DNA of 64,000 nucleotides from Streptomyces flavotricini (lineage in GTDB: Bacteria; Actinomycetota; Actinomycetes; Streptomycetales; Streptomycetaceae). Within the stretch, counting starts at the first letter, position 1. Each line of letters starts with the position of its first letter. The position numbers were made by a program, and so were the translations under genes. The notes beneath the pieces were generated by a model, which ran no database searches, was not told where the DNA came from, and saw only the letters and a list, made by a program, of their open reading frames with translations. Positions 7,930 through 16,457 of this stretch are shown piece by piece. Location: assembly GCF_020639365.1 (NCBI RefSeq), contig NZ_JAINUL010000001.1, forward strand, positions 5,157,431 to 5,221,430. Reading direction: 5' to 3'.

Positions 7930-9117
7930 GGCAAGCCCGAGGAGTGCGAGTGGGCGTCGTGGGTCGCGGGCATTGCGGCGGAGGGCGGCGGCGATGTTGG
8001 TGACGCCGGTTCGTTTCAGGGCGCCGATGGCCAGGTTCCGCAAGGTCGCCATCGCTCGCGGCGCGTTACCGGTCCTCAGCTGAGAGGCGTCCTCCGCGAA
8101 CGTGGTGTCCCGGACATGGTGCAGGGCCTCGATGCTCCAGTGGTCGCGGATCAGCTGGGCGAGCCGGGCCGGGCTGGCCTGGTCGGCGGTGAGGCTGGTG
8201 ACGGCATAGACGGTCTTGATGGTGGTCCTACCGGTCTTCCCGTTGGTGCGGCGCCGCTTGATCTGGCTGGCCTGCCGGGCTCCCGGAAACAGCAGGTTGT
8301 TCACGGTGGCGACCTTGATCCGGCGGATCTCCGAGCGTCCGTGGCCGGTGTCCTTGGTGCGGCCCTGGAGCGGGATGTCCTTCCAGGGAAGGGACTTGAG
8401 CTGCTTGCGGAGACTCTTCTGGTTGCCCTTGACGATCACGATGTAGTGAGCCCGCCTTCCAAGGAGGTACTCGGCGTGCTCGCGCTGGGTGTGCATCGCG
8501 TCGCTGGTGACGACCGTCCCAGCGAGGTCGATGACGGCATCCAGCAGGGGCCGGAAGCAGGTGATTTCGTTGGTCTTTTCGCCGACGTCGAGCTGGGACA
8601 GGACCAGGCCGGTGGTGTGCTCCATGGCGGCGAGCAGATGGATCTTGCGGCCTTCGGCCTTGGCGGCGCCACGCAGGCTCTTGCCGTCTACTGACACACC
8701 GCGCAGGCCGACGGCCGCCTGTGCTTTCGGGCGGCGGTCTGCGAGCCAGTGGCCGACCGCCCCGTCCAGGGTGTCCCCGTCGATGCGGGCCAACAGCCGG
8801 CGGACCGTCGACTCTGCGGGCAGAAGCCGTCCCGGCATCAGCGGGTCGGGGCGGAGGCCGAGGCGTTCCTGCACGTGGGCCGGGGCGTCGGCGATCCACT
8901 CGCCAACCGCCAGCAGCGAGGTCGCCCCGGCCAACACGGCGCACGCGGTCAGGGCGAGCACGACAGCCAGAGTGTGGCGGACCCCGCGCGCATCACGCGG
9001 GTCTGGCACCTCCGCGAGCCGTTCCAGCAACCCGGGGATCTCCTCAGGCCGGGGCTCGGGCTGCTGGCGGAGCTGTTCAAGAGCAGGCGGGATCGGCGAT
9101 GATGCGTCGGCAGGCAC
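7927..9117 (-). mobile_element. ISAs1-family transposase, apparently intact
   Basis: This 396-residue DDE transposase has an N-terminal region with PDPRDARGVRHTL and an alanine/leucine-rich helix typical of the ISAs1 family. Its catalytic residues are in SVDGKSLRG (first Asp), VTSDAMHTQ (second Asp) and DHWSIEALHH (Glu). The length is normal for the family. The 3' terminal repeat is visible at 7909-7929. A matching repeat upstream of the start (9118-9200) was not found, so the 5' end of the element may be lost. The only partner repeat is at 10032-10052, next to a decayed copy of the same transposase. Confidence 0.9.
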
Positions 9118-9250
9118 GGTCTTCCACTCGGTTCACGGGGCGTCGAGAACTCCATGATCTTGGAACCCGTGCCTGCTCTCGTTCCTGGGATCGCCAGTGC
9201 AACAGACCGTCATGAACCAGATGCCGCAGAGTACGCCGAAGCCCTCGGCA

Positions 9251-9835
9251 ATGGGGTGTGATAAAAAGCGCGGTGTGGATGCTGCGTTGACTGGACTGCT
9301 CGGGACAACGGTTGGTGCTCTCGCAGGATTCGCCGGAGCGTGGCTTGCCCAGCGCGCGCAGACGCGGATGCAGCGAGAGGAACGCACCCACCAGGAGCAG
9401 GTGCGGTGGCTTGCCGACAAGAAGCCGCTGTTTCGAGATCTGCTGGTGGTCTTCCGGCAGTGGCGCGAGGCACTGTTGGACGCGGGGACTGGAACAGACG
9501 ATCTCGCAGGTCTGCGCCGATCGGCGCTGAAGTGGTCAGTGGAGGCTTCTTTGATCGCCTCGGAACCGGTACGACTGGCGCTCGACGAGGTGCAGGCCAC
9601 CTTCGCAGCTGTTGAGGCCCAACTCCGCGACAGGCGCGTGTCGGTGGAGGAGAGCGGCATCGCGGCGCAGTTGGGCAACGGGCTGTCTGCGCTAGAGGAC
9701 GCGATGCGGGCTGAGTTGAAAGAGATATTGCGCGGGCCACGTAGGAGGACCCGGTTGCAGAACCGGGTTCGCGCCATTGACCCGCGCACAAGCCCACCGG
9801 AGTTCTGGCCCACAACAGCCGGCTCAGATAGCTGA
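9251..9835 (+). CDS. Membrane-anchored coiled-coil protein of unknown function
   Basis: The protein is about 195 residues if started at ATG 9251; upstream starts back to 9197 are also open. It has one N-terminal transmembrane helix (GLLGTTVGALAGFAGAWLA), then a charged coiled-coil (QRAQTRMQREERTHQEQVRWLADKK) and a helical domain ending in Ser-rich residues. This layout of single anchor plus cytoplasmic helical domain is common among uncharacterised Streptomyces proteins. It lies between an intact ISAs1 transposase and an inverted ISAs1 relic, as a cargo gene would. No enzymatic motif is seen. Confidence 0.65.
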   Translation: MGCDKKRGVDAALTGLLGTTVGALAGFAGAWLAQRAQTRMQREERTHQEQVRWLADKKPLFRDLLVVFRQWREALLDAGTGTDDLAGLRRSALKWSVEASLIASEPVRLALDEVQATFAAVEAQLRDRRVSVEESGIAAQLGNGLSALEDAMRAELKEILRGPRRRTRLQNRVRAIDPRTSPPEFWPTTAGSDS

Positions 9836-9911
9836 CTCCAGACCAGCTTCACCACCGTCAATCCTCCCCCGCAGCCGGGCGGAGCGGCCCGGCAGGCCGA
9901 GGGCGCAGAGC

Positions 9912-10034
9912 AGCTCGTGGCGCAACCTGACCATGGCGCCCTGAAGCTGACCGGCGCCCACCAACATCGCAGCCGCCCTCCGCCGCAACGCCCGCTCTCC
10001 GCGCTGACCGCTCACCTTGCTCAGCCTCGCGTAA
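9912..10034 (+). pseudogene. Decayed ISAs1 transposase C-terminus
   Basis: Ignoring in-frame stops, the bases read RNL, then stops, then TNIAAALRRNARSPR, a stop, and PLTLLSLA before TAA. The intact copy at 7927-9117 ends RNLAIGALKRTGVTNIAAALRRNARDPRRPLALLGLA. The two are clear homologues in opposite orientation. The relic is followed by a matching terminal repeat at 10032-10052. Confidence 0.75.
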
Positions 10035-10052
10035 TCACAAAACGGACATCAT
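10032..10052 (-). repeat. Outer inverted repeat, right copy (ISAs1 relic end)
   Basis: TAATCACAAAACGGACATCAT and the left copy at 7909-7929 are inverted repeats with three mismatches. Together they bound a stretch of about 2.1 kb in which two ISAs1 transposase 3' ends point outward. Confidence 0.65.
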
Positions 10053-10170
10053 GCAAGAACGCCGAGGCCCTGCCAGCTGGCGGGGAGCGTCATTCGAACC
10101 GCGCGGTATTCGTGTGGCCGGTTCGGCAGTCCCATCAGAGTGGTGCTGCTTCGCCAGGTGGTCGGTGGAT

Positions 10171-11355
10171 TCACCGGAGGATAACGGTGACGCCGCGGCT
10201 CTCGAGGAGTTGCACGGCTTCCTCGAAGTAGGTGAGCTTTCTGCCGTGGTCGGTGGTGAAGTTCAATGCATGGCGAGCGATGTCGGCGTCGTGCCAGATC
10301 AAGGTGAAGGGCCCGATGACGCCGCGTTGGCCGCCCAGGCAGTCATTGAGATCGTCCAGCCCCCGTCCGAACCAGCGACCGGGACCGATGAGTGCTTCGC
10401 CCAGCGCGCAATACAAGCCGGGCTTGTCAGTGATGAATCGTCCCTCAAGGTGATGGGTCCCCCCGGTCCGATCCGGCTCGCCGCCTGGAAGAGGGCGTAT
10501 CAGGTCGAGCCACTCAGCTCGTCCCCCCGTGTCCAGTGAGGCCCACTGGTTGGGCGTCGTTGGGAAGCCCTGGTACCAGGTCTCCCAGATGCGTCGGGCA
10601 CCCAGCGAGGGTCGATCGTCGTCCCCTCCGTCGGCGAGGGTGATGTCGATCAGGGACCCGCCCAGCACGGATGCACTGACCTTGGCGATCTCGAGACGGA
10701 CCCAATGGGACCCCATCTCCCGCCCGAACCGGTCCAGTGCCACCAGTACCCCCCACTCCTGGGTCCAGGCTTGCGGGTTGCGCAGGGCGGCGAGCAGTCG
10801 CTCGCCGGGCTCGCAGCCAATGAGCTGCAAGGGGATGTCTGGGCGGACTTTGCGCGGGGCGAGGAGACCGTCGATGCTGTGGCATTCGCCGATAGGCCCG
10901 CCCCTGTAGTCCTCTTCGGCTACCGCGAAACGCGGAACGGCAGGCATGGTGCCAGGGCCGGAGCCGGGCCAGACCTCGCTGTGTTCGATCACGCCAGTGC
11001 CGACGATGACGTCGACGAGGTCCGGATCGGTCGCGTTGGGCGAGTGCGAGATGACGACCGTGTCCACCAGGGTCCAGGCGAACTGAGGGCCCTTCTCATC
11101 TGAGATGTCGACGTCCAGATTGCCCAAAGACCGGGTGGCCTCGTCAGGGAAGGCGAGCACATCGTGCCATGGGCCTGCGGGCGTGCACCCGCGCAGAGTC
11201 AGGAGTTCACGTGGCGGCGGCACCGGGTCGGCGAACAGTCCCTCGACATCGGCGCACCGCCCCCAGAAGTCGCTCTCAAGGTCAGCGTCCTGGCGGGTCA
11301 GAAGGTATCTGACCGGAAAGATTTGATCCCACGTGGCATGGTCCTCGACCCGCAC
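10171..11355 (-). CDS. Barstar-domain protein, probable nuclease-immunity protein
   Basis: The protein is 394 residues. The last 95 or so match the barstar (barnase inhibitor) pattern: HLEGRFITDKPGLYCALGEAL, then WFGRGLDDLNDCLGG, then FTLIWHDADIARHAL and a final TYFEEAVQLL segment with a strand. These correspond to barstar's start strand, the Y/F-GxNLDALxDCL helix, the xxVW strand and the C-terminal helix. The N-terminal 300 residues contain two beta-rich regions I do not recognise. GTG 11355 follows GGAGGCTTC. Barstar folds block secreted or intracellular RNases. No barnase-like toxin gene is adjacent, so it may be an orphan immunity gene left behind by rearrangement or one that gives protection against other strains' toxins. 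Confidence 0.7.
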   Translation of the reverse strand: MRVEDHATWDQIFPVRYLLTRQDADLESDFWGRCADVEGLFADPVPPPRELLTLRGCTPAGPWHDVLAFPDEATRSLGNLDVDISDEKGPQFAWTLVDTVVISHSPNATDPDLVDVIVGTGVIEHSEVWPGSGPGTMPAVPRFAVAEEDYRGGPIGECHSIDGLLAPRKVRPDIPLQLIGCEPGERLLAALRNPQAWTQEWGVLVALDRFGREMGSHWVRLEIAKVSASVLGGSLIDITLADGGDDDRPSLGARRIWETWYQGFPTTPNQWASLDTGGRAEWLDLIRPLPGGEPDRTGGTHHLEGRFITDKPGLYCALGEALIGPGRWFGRGLDDLNDCLGGQRGVIGPFTLIWHDADIARHALNFTTDHGRKLTYFEEAVQLLESRGVTVILR

Positions 11356-11457
11356 GAAGCCTCCGAAAAGCTGAACCGACTTGGCGGGTCAACGATACGG
11401 AGCAACGTTCCCCGGCCTGCCGGAAGGGCCAGTCAGTTCTTGTATGGCAGATGTAAC

Positions 11458-11475
11458 TGATCATTTCAGAATGAG
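11458..11475 (+). repeat. IS5-family left inverted repeat
   Basis: TGATCATTTCAGAATGAG is the exact reverse complement of 12326-12343. It marks the left end of the element. Confidence 0.85.
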
Positions 11476-11525
11476 TTTGGCTCAGGGGCTTGGCAGTTGG
11501 GCTGCTGGGCGGCAGAGTGCTGCAG

Positions 11526-12335
11526 GTGTCGGATGATCTTGTACCTGATGACCTGTGGGATCGCGTCGCCCCGTTGCTCCCGCCTCGACCGCCGCGGCGT
11601 CGGCGATATCCGGGCCGGCTGCCGGCGGATGATCGTGCGGCTCTGCGCGGGATCGTCTACGTCCTGCGCACGGGCGTGACCTGGGCGGACGTGCCGACCG
11701 AGGCAATCGGCTGCAGCGGGGTGACGTGCTGGCGGCGCCTGCGGGACTGGACCGAGGCCGGCGTCTGGCCCCGTCTGCACGCGATCCTCCTCGCGGAACT
11801 CCGCAAGGCAGGTCTGCTGGACATGGACGACGCCGCGATCGACGGCTCGCATGTCCGGGCCCTGAAAGGGGGGCTCACACCGGACCTTCGCCGGTCGACC
11901 GCGCGCGGCCTGGCAGCGAGCACCACCTGATCACCGACCGCCACGGAACACCCCTCGCTGTGTCTCTGACCAGCGGAAACCGGCACGACGTCACCCAGCT
12001 CATGCCCCTGCTGGACACCATCCCCCGCATCCGCGGCCTGGTCGGCCGGCCCCGCCACCGGCCACGGCGGCTGTTCCCCGACCGAGGCTACGACTACGAC
12101 AAAGTAGCGACGCCTGCTCCGCGCCCGCGGCATCACACCAAAGATCGCCCGCAAGGGCACCGCCCACGGATCCGGCCTCGGCAAGACCAGGTGGGTCGTC
12201 GAGCGAACCTTCGCCTGGCTCCACCAGTTCAAACGCCTCAGCATCCGCTACGAGATACGAGCCGACCTCCACCTCGGACTGCTTCAACTCGCATGCAGCA
12301 TCATCTGCTTGCGACGACTCAGAACCTCATTCTGA
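11526..12335 (+). mobile_element. IS5-family transposase with two frame changes
   Basis: The first frame (GTG 11526) encodes DDLWDRVAPLLPPRPPRRRR and the first Asp in AIDGSHVRA. At 11865-11874 the run AAAGGGGGGC allows a shift into the frame reading HLITDRHGTPLAVSLTSGNR and LFPDRGYDYDK (second Asp). Near 12105 another shift is needed for the last part, VVERTFAWLHQFKRLSIRYE, with the catalytic Glu and the stop at about 12335. The first shift sits on a slippery A3G6C run and may be programmed, as in many IS5-family members. The second has no such site and probably inactivates the element. Perfect 18-bp ends at 11458 and 12326 bound it. Confidence 0.85.
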
Positions 12336-12343
12336 AATGATCA
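12326..12343 (+). repeat. IS5-family right inverted repeat
   Basis: CTCATTCTGAAATGATCA mirrors the left end exactly and overlaps the transposase stop. No unambiguous target duplication is visible because both ends finish in the palindrome TGATCA. Confidence 0.85.
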
Positions 12344-12424
12344 ATAAGCCGACCGAGATCGTTACCCAGCACAAGCAGACCGCCGGCGAGCCCAGGGAGA
12401 GCGATTGATGAACGACAGCTGCTC

Positions 12425-12444
12425 CTGGTGACACGGTTCATACC
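12425..12444 (+). repeat. Direct repeat copy 1 upstream of subtilase gene
   Basis: CTGGTGACACGGTTCATACC recurs with two mismatches at 13826-13845, so the two copies flank the subtilase gene. The function is unknown. It could be a regulatory site or the trace of a duplicated insertion boundary. Confidence 0.45.
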
Positions 12445-12526
12445 GATCCCTCCTCAGGCGGTCGGCGCCCCGTGTGATGAGGTAGGTCCGCGCGAGATTA
12501 CAGCGCATGTACACAAGGGGGCAGGA

Positions 12527-13714
12527 ATGCAGGGCACCGTACGCCGAAGGTCGTGGCGGAGGACGGCGGGCATCACCGTCGCAGCGCTGGCGGTCAGCGC
12601 AGGATCGGTGATGCCTGCGGCAGCCGACACGGACCCGCCGGACTACCTCACGCCCATGAAGGCTCAGGAGATGTGGAAGGTCGCGGACGGCAGCGGCATC
12701 ACGGTGGCCGTCGTCGACAGCGGCTTCAAGGAAGTCCCGGGCGTGCGGAGCGAGTCCGTCCTTCCAGGCGCGTCGATGATCTCGCCGCCGGTCGACGAGC
12801 CGGACAAGAAGTACTCGCCGCACGACGATGTCGACGGGCACGGGACCACCATGACCGCGGCGATCGTCGGTGACGGCACAGGAGGCGCCCCGAAAGGTCT
12901 GGCTCCCGGCGCCAAGGTCATGCCCGTCCGCACCAGCCTCGGCACGGCCATGGGCTTTGCCGCAGGCGCCGAAGGTGCCCAGGGGATCCGGTACGCGGCC
13001 GACCACGGAGCCAAGATCATCAATTTGAGCTGGGGCGACTACTACGTCTTCGAAAAGATCAAGGCGGCCGTCCAGTATGCCCAGAGCAAGGGGGTACTCG
13101 TCCTCGCTGCCATGGGAAATGAGGGCGAGGGCAACAACGCGAACAACTTGACCGCCATGATTCCGGGAGTCATCGGCGTAGGAGCCATCGACGAGACGGG
13201 GATGCCGCTGAAGCTCTCCTCCCACGGGCCGGACACGGACCTGGCCGCATACGGCAGCAAGACCCGGACCCGCTGCAAGGAGAACACCGGCTGGTGCGTG
13301 TCTGACGGAGGCACCTCGTACGCCACTGCCCTGGCCTCCGCCTCCGCCGCGCTCGTATGGTCGGCTCACCCCGACTGGACCGCAAACCAAGTCGCCCGCG
13401 TCCTCATCGAGACCGCCGGCAGCTCCGATGACGGCTCCAAGCGCACCGACTGGATCGGCTACGGGGCGGCACGCCCGCGCATGGTGCTGCTGGAAAAGGC
13501 AGGCAACCCGGGGGCACCCGACGTCGACCCCCTGGCCCCGTCCCCCACGAACACCCCCACCCCCGCCCCCAGCCAGACAGCTGACGCGCCAGCGGAAGCT
13601 GCGGCTGCGGCTGCGGCTGCGGGCCTGCCCTGGCAGTGGCTGGCACTCGGCGCCGTCGTCACCGCGGGCCTCGGCCTCGTCGGCACGCTGATCGTCAAGC
13701 GCCGCCGAAGCTGA
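12527..13714 (+). CDS. Secreted, membrane-anchored S8 subtilisin-like protease (mycosin-like)
   Basis: The protein is 395 residues from ATG 12527, preceded by a GGGGG-rich site; a longer frame from 12428 is unlikely. It has a signal peptide (RRTAGITVAALAVSAGSVMPAAA) and a subtilase domain with the triad in VVDSGF (Asp), DGHGTTM (His) and GGTSYATA (Ser). A Pro/Thr/Ala-rich linker follows, then a C-terminal membrane anchor (LALGAVVTAGLGLVGTLIV) and an arginine tail. This layout matches mycosins (MycP), the proteases attached to type VII secretion systems, and other anchored Streptomyces subtilases. No ESX core genes are adjacent, although a type VII-type effector operon lies about 22 kb downstream. 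An IS5 element ends only 184 bases upstream and may have changed its promoter. Confidence 0.88.
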   Translation: MQGTVRRRSWRRTAGITVAALAVSAGSVMPAAADTDPPDYLTPMKAQEMWKVADGSGITVAVVDSGFKEVPGVRSESVLPGASMISPPVDEPDKKYSPHDDVDGHGTTMTAAIVGDGTGGAPKGLAPGAKVMPVRTSLGTAMGFAAGAEGAQGIRYAADHGAKIINLSWGDYYVFEKIKAAVQYAQSKGVLVLAAMGNEGEGNNANNLTAMIPGVIGVGAIDETGMPLKLSSHGPDTDLAAYGSKTRTRCKENTGWCVSDGGTSYATALASASAALVWSAHPDWTANQVARVLIETAGSSDDGSKRTDWIGYGAARPRMVLLEKAGNPGAPDVDPLAPSPTNTPTPAPSQTADAPAEAAAAAAAAGLPWQWLALGAVVTAGLGLVGTLIVKRRRS

Positions 13715-13754
13715 TCCTTCACCCATGTCCCCCACGGCTGCCGCCTGACAGGGC

Positions 13755-13782
13755 AGGCCCCGACTGATGCCGGGTGGGGCCT
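13755..13782 (+). terminator. Probable terminator after subtilase
   Basis: AGGCCCC and GGGGCCT form a stem, with partly pairing bases between them, 41 bases after the stop codon. There is no T-run, as is usual in Streptomyces. Confidence 0.4.
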
Positions 13783-13825
13783 CCCCTGTGCGGGGGCCGA
13801 TGCTGGGGGCCATCACCGTTTGCGG

Positions 13826-13845
13826 CTGGTGTCACGGTTCTTACC
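13826..13845 (+). repeat. Direct repeat copy 2 downstream of subtilase gene
   Basis: CTGGTGTCACGGTTCTTACC matches 12425-12444 at 18 of 20 bases. It lies between the subtilase and the IS481-family element. Confidence 0.45.
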
Positions 13846-13920
13846 AATGCCCCCCCATGCGGGGAGTCCGCACGGCCCGAGGGTGACGTTCCGGCGCCGG
13901 GCGGTACTCCTGCCCCCTAG

Positions 13921-14983
13921 ATGTGCAACTGCCGCAGCTCGATTACACCGGGGTCTGGGCCTTCTGCTTGAGGCGTTCGTAGGGTGTCTGGCCGCCGAGG
14001 GCGCCATGGGGGCGGTGGTAGTTGTAGTAGTCCTCCCACTCGCGGAGTTTGTCGTTGAAGACGCCGGTGTCATCGATGACTACGCCGTCGAGCATGCGGT
14101 AGAACTCCTCGGCGTCGATGCGATGGGAGCGTTCGACCTTGCCGTTGAGGTGCGGTGACGCCGGTTTGATGTAGGTGTGGGCGATGCCCTTGTCGAGGAC
14201 GTTCCAGTGGAAGGCGGACTGGGACTCTGCTCCGTTGTCGGTCTGGATCACCTCGACGCGGAACGGCAGGCGCACCAGGACGTAGTCGAGGAACTGCACG
14301 GCGGTCTTCTGGTCGCATCGCGGGTAGATCCGCAGGACCCGAAGCCGGGTGCAGTCGTCGATAGCGGTGAACTGGTAGTACTTCGCTCGCCGCCACTTGG
14401 GCAGGGTTGCGGTGACCGGTGCCGCGGCTGACGCCTGCTCCGGGAGACCGATCGGCTCGATGAATTTTACGTCGATCTGGACTCGGTTGCCGGGCTGCTG
14501 CTTCTCGTAGCGGGTGTAACGCTTGTCGTTCCTTTTGTAGCGCTGAGAGGCCGGCAGGCGGCTCATCCCGAGCTTCTTGAGAATGCGGTAGACGGCGGAG
14601 CAGGCGATGTCGATGTCGTGGTATCGCTTGAGGTACATCTTGATCTTCATCGGGCCGAAGTGATAGTGCTGCCGCAAGTAGACGATCTTGTTGACGACGT
14701 CGGCCTCGGTGGCGTGGGGGCAGTGGTGGGGCTTGCTGGAGCGGTCCCTCAGGCCTTCGAGGCCCTCATCCTGGTAGCGGCGCAGCCATTTGTAGAAGCA
14801 CGTGCGGCTGATGCCGTAGTAGCGGCAGGTCAGCGCGACGTTCCCGGTGACTTCCTCGGCGTGGCGCAGGACCGCCAGGCGATGCTGGGCCTGACGGTCC
14901 TGCTGCTGTTGCAGCGAAGGGGGCATGGCAGATCTCCGTCATTGTCGGAGACCCATGTGTAACCAACGTCCGGCAGTTTTATA
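13921..14983 (-). mobile_element. IS481-family insertion sequence, apparently intact
   Basis: The transposase (13943-14926, 327 residues) begins with a helix-turn-helix of the type GNVALTCRYYGISRTCFYKW. The integrase core follows with Asp in RVQIDVKF, Asp in VIQTDNGAES and Glu in NGKVERSHR. Imperfect inverted repeats of about 23 bases (13926-13948 against 14957-14979, 17 of 23 matching) lie at the ends. CCTAG is found directly outside both ends (13916-13920 and 14984-14988). IS481 elements are known to insert at CTAG-containing targets and duplicate them, so this fits a clean transposition. Three features (a full-length gene, both ends and a target duplication) suggest a recent, possibly active copy. 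Confidence 0.9.
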
Positions 14984-15006
14984 CCTAGGACGTGCCGCAG
15001 GCCCGG

Positions 15007-15168
15007 CTACCAGCGGTACCAGCGGCCGTTACTGCCCTTCGGACGCGCGACGAAGCCGATCAGCCACAGCACCAGGACCGCGATCGCGATCCACCAGAGG
15101 ATCTTCACCGCGAAGCCGGCGCCGAGCAGGATCAGGATGAGCAGGAGAACGAGAAGCAGGGGAACCAT
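15007..15168 (-). CDS. Small hydrophobic two-helix membrane protein
   Basis: This 53-residue protein is almost wholly hydrophobic. The first helix is LLLVLLLILILLGAGF, the second KILWWIAIAVLVLWLIGFV, and the tail is basic and aromatic (GSNGRWYRW). Small proteins of this sort, often annotated only as hydrophobic protein, are widespread in Streptomyces and often sit near CsbD-like stress genes, as here. ATG 15168 follows GGAGG on the minus strand. The role is unknown, perhaps an envelope stress response. Confidence 0.8.
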   Translation of the reverse strand: MVPLLLVLLLILILLGAGFAVKILWWIAIAVLVLWLIGFVARPKGSNGRWYRW

Positions 15169-15381
15169 AGTTATCAACCTCCGCAGCGGCGGGTGCCCGC
15201 CACCGTGACGGTCATGCGCTCGACTTTTACCCGGTTCTTATCCGCAGGGCCGGGTAGGAGCAGAGGCCCGCCGCCACATGGCGCAGTCGGTTCGCCCGGT
15301 CGGCGGCGAGGGGGTTTGCGGTCGCCGATCGGGAGCAGGCGTCAGGTCACGACCAATCCGGTACTACACGAGGAGGTCCCG

Positions 15382-15477
15382 ATGTCGGGCACGGAGAAGA
15401 CCAAGGCCACCGCCGAGCAGGCCAAGGGCAACGCCCGACAGGCCAAGGAAGACGTCAAGGACACCTTCCGCCACTGA
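15382..15477 (+). CDS. Miniature CsbD-like protein
   Basis: This 31-residue product starts MSGTEKTKATAEQAKGNARQ and ends KEDVKDTFRH. It has the beginning and the end of a CsbD-family general-stress protein, which usually has 55-65 residues. The central section (typically with GN and a second AEGK repeat) is missing, so it looks like an in-frame internal deletion. ATG 15382 follows AGGAGG at ideal spacing. It is divergent from the small hydrophobic protein gene across about 210 bases. Confidence 0.65.
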   Translation: MSGTEKTKATAEQAKGNARQAKEDVKDTFRH

Positions 15478-15860
15478 CCCGGGCGCCCGGACATGCAGGC
15501 CCCTGCTCGGGCCCCGACCCTCCCCCCGGGTCGGGGCCCGACCGCATGCCGGGCGCCACATGCCCGGGCGCGACCGCCGCTCCCTTCGGGCTCGAGCCAC
15601 CAGTCCCGCGGCTGCTTCGGCTGCCGTGCCAGCGCAGGCCGGTCAGGTGCTGCTCTCCTCATCAGGTTCGCTCCCGCGCGTGCCCGCGGACGGCCGTGGA
15701 CGCGAGTGCTGGGGGCCGGCCGGTGGGGGAAGTCGCATCGTTGGGGGCGTCACCGACCATTTGCGGAGCACGGGCGCGGTGAGCGGGCACGGATCCTGCG
15801 CCCCCCCGCGGGGGCCGGACGGACCCGAGACCGCCCGCCTCCCCCTGCCGGCTTGCGACT

Positions 15861-15898
15861 GTGCGGGCCGCCACCCGGTCAAGGGTGACGGCCCGCAC
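15861..15898 (-). terminator. Strong hairpin, probable terminator of the lamin-tail gene
   Basis: GTGCGGGCCG then CCACCC, a short loop, GGGTG and CGGCCCGCAC form a stem of about 15 pairs about 90 bases after the stop of the minus-strand gene that ends at 15990. The remaining part of 15478-15989 shows no gene. Confidence 0.65.
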
Positions 15899-15989
15899 AC
15901 GCCCGCCAGTCAGCGATTCCCACCCCGTACAAGCCGGGCCTGGCGGCCGCCCGCCGTCCAGGCGGCCCTTCAGCAACCGGCCCCGCACG

Positions 15990-16457
15990 TCAGTGGTGGC
16001 GCCGGCCCCAGGACTCGGTGTCGACCGTGCGGCCGTGGTCATCGCGCAGCGTGGCGGTGTCGGCGCGGTTGTCCCAGATGTAGTCGCGGCTGTTCTGGAA
16101 CAGGTCGGTGCGGGTGTCGCGGCCGGATCCGGTGTGGATGCGGATGGTGGCGCGGCCGGCCAGGCGGACGTTGTCGAAGCGGTACCGGTTGCCGTCACTG
16201 TCGCGCAGCGTCCAGCCGCGCAGGTTGACGGCGTCGCGGGTCGTGTTGGTGATCTCCACCCACTCGCTGTTCAGCGACCGGTTCGTACGGTCGTCACGTC
16301 CGGGGCTGTCGGCCTGGACCCGGCTGATCTCCACCCGCGGACGCTGCTGATGGTGTCCATCCTGCGCGGCGGCCGGCAGCGCGGCCGCGCCGACCACGGC
16401 CCCGGCAGCCAGAACGGTGACGGCGATACGACGGACTGAGGAAGAAACAGAAGCCAT
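15990..16457 (-). CDS. Secreted lamin-tail-domain (LTD) protein
   Basis: The 155-residue protein has a signal peptide (SSVRRIAVTVLAAGAVVGAAALPAAA) and then one lamin-tail domain. Its signature runs RVEISRVQADSPG, SLNSEWVEITNTTRDAVNLRG, WTLRDSDGNRYRF and later ATIRIHTGSG, typical of the Ig-like LTD fold in bacterial secreted proteins. ATG 16457 is preceded by GGGAGCG, and the frame upstream to 16565 is not needed. LTD modules bind surfaces, nucleic acid or other proteins in larger nucleases. Here the domain stands alone, so a binding or structural role outside the cell is likely. Confidence 0.8.
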   Translation of the reverse strand: MASVSSSVRRIAVTVLAAGAVVGAAALPAAAQDGHHQQRPRVEISRVQADSPGRDDRTNRSLNSEWVEITNTTRDAVNLRGWTLRDSDGNRYRFDNVRLAGRATIRIHTGSGRDTRTDLFQNSRDYIWDNRADTATLRDDHGRTVDTESWGRRHH

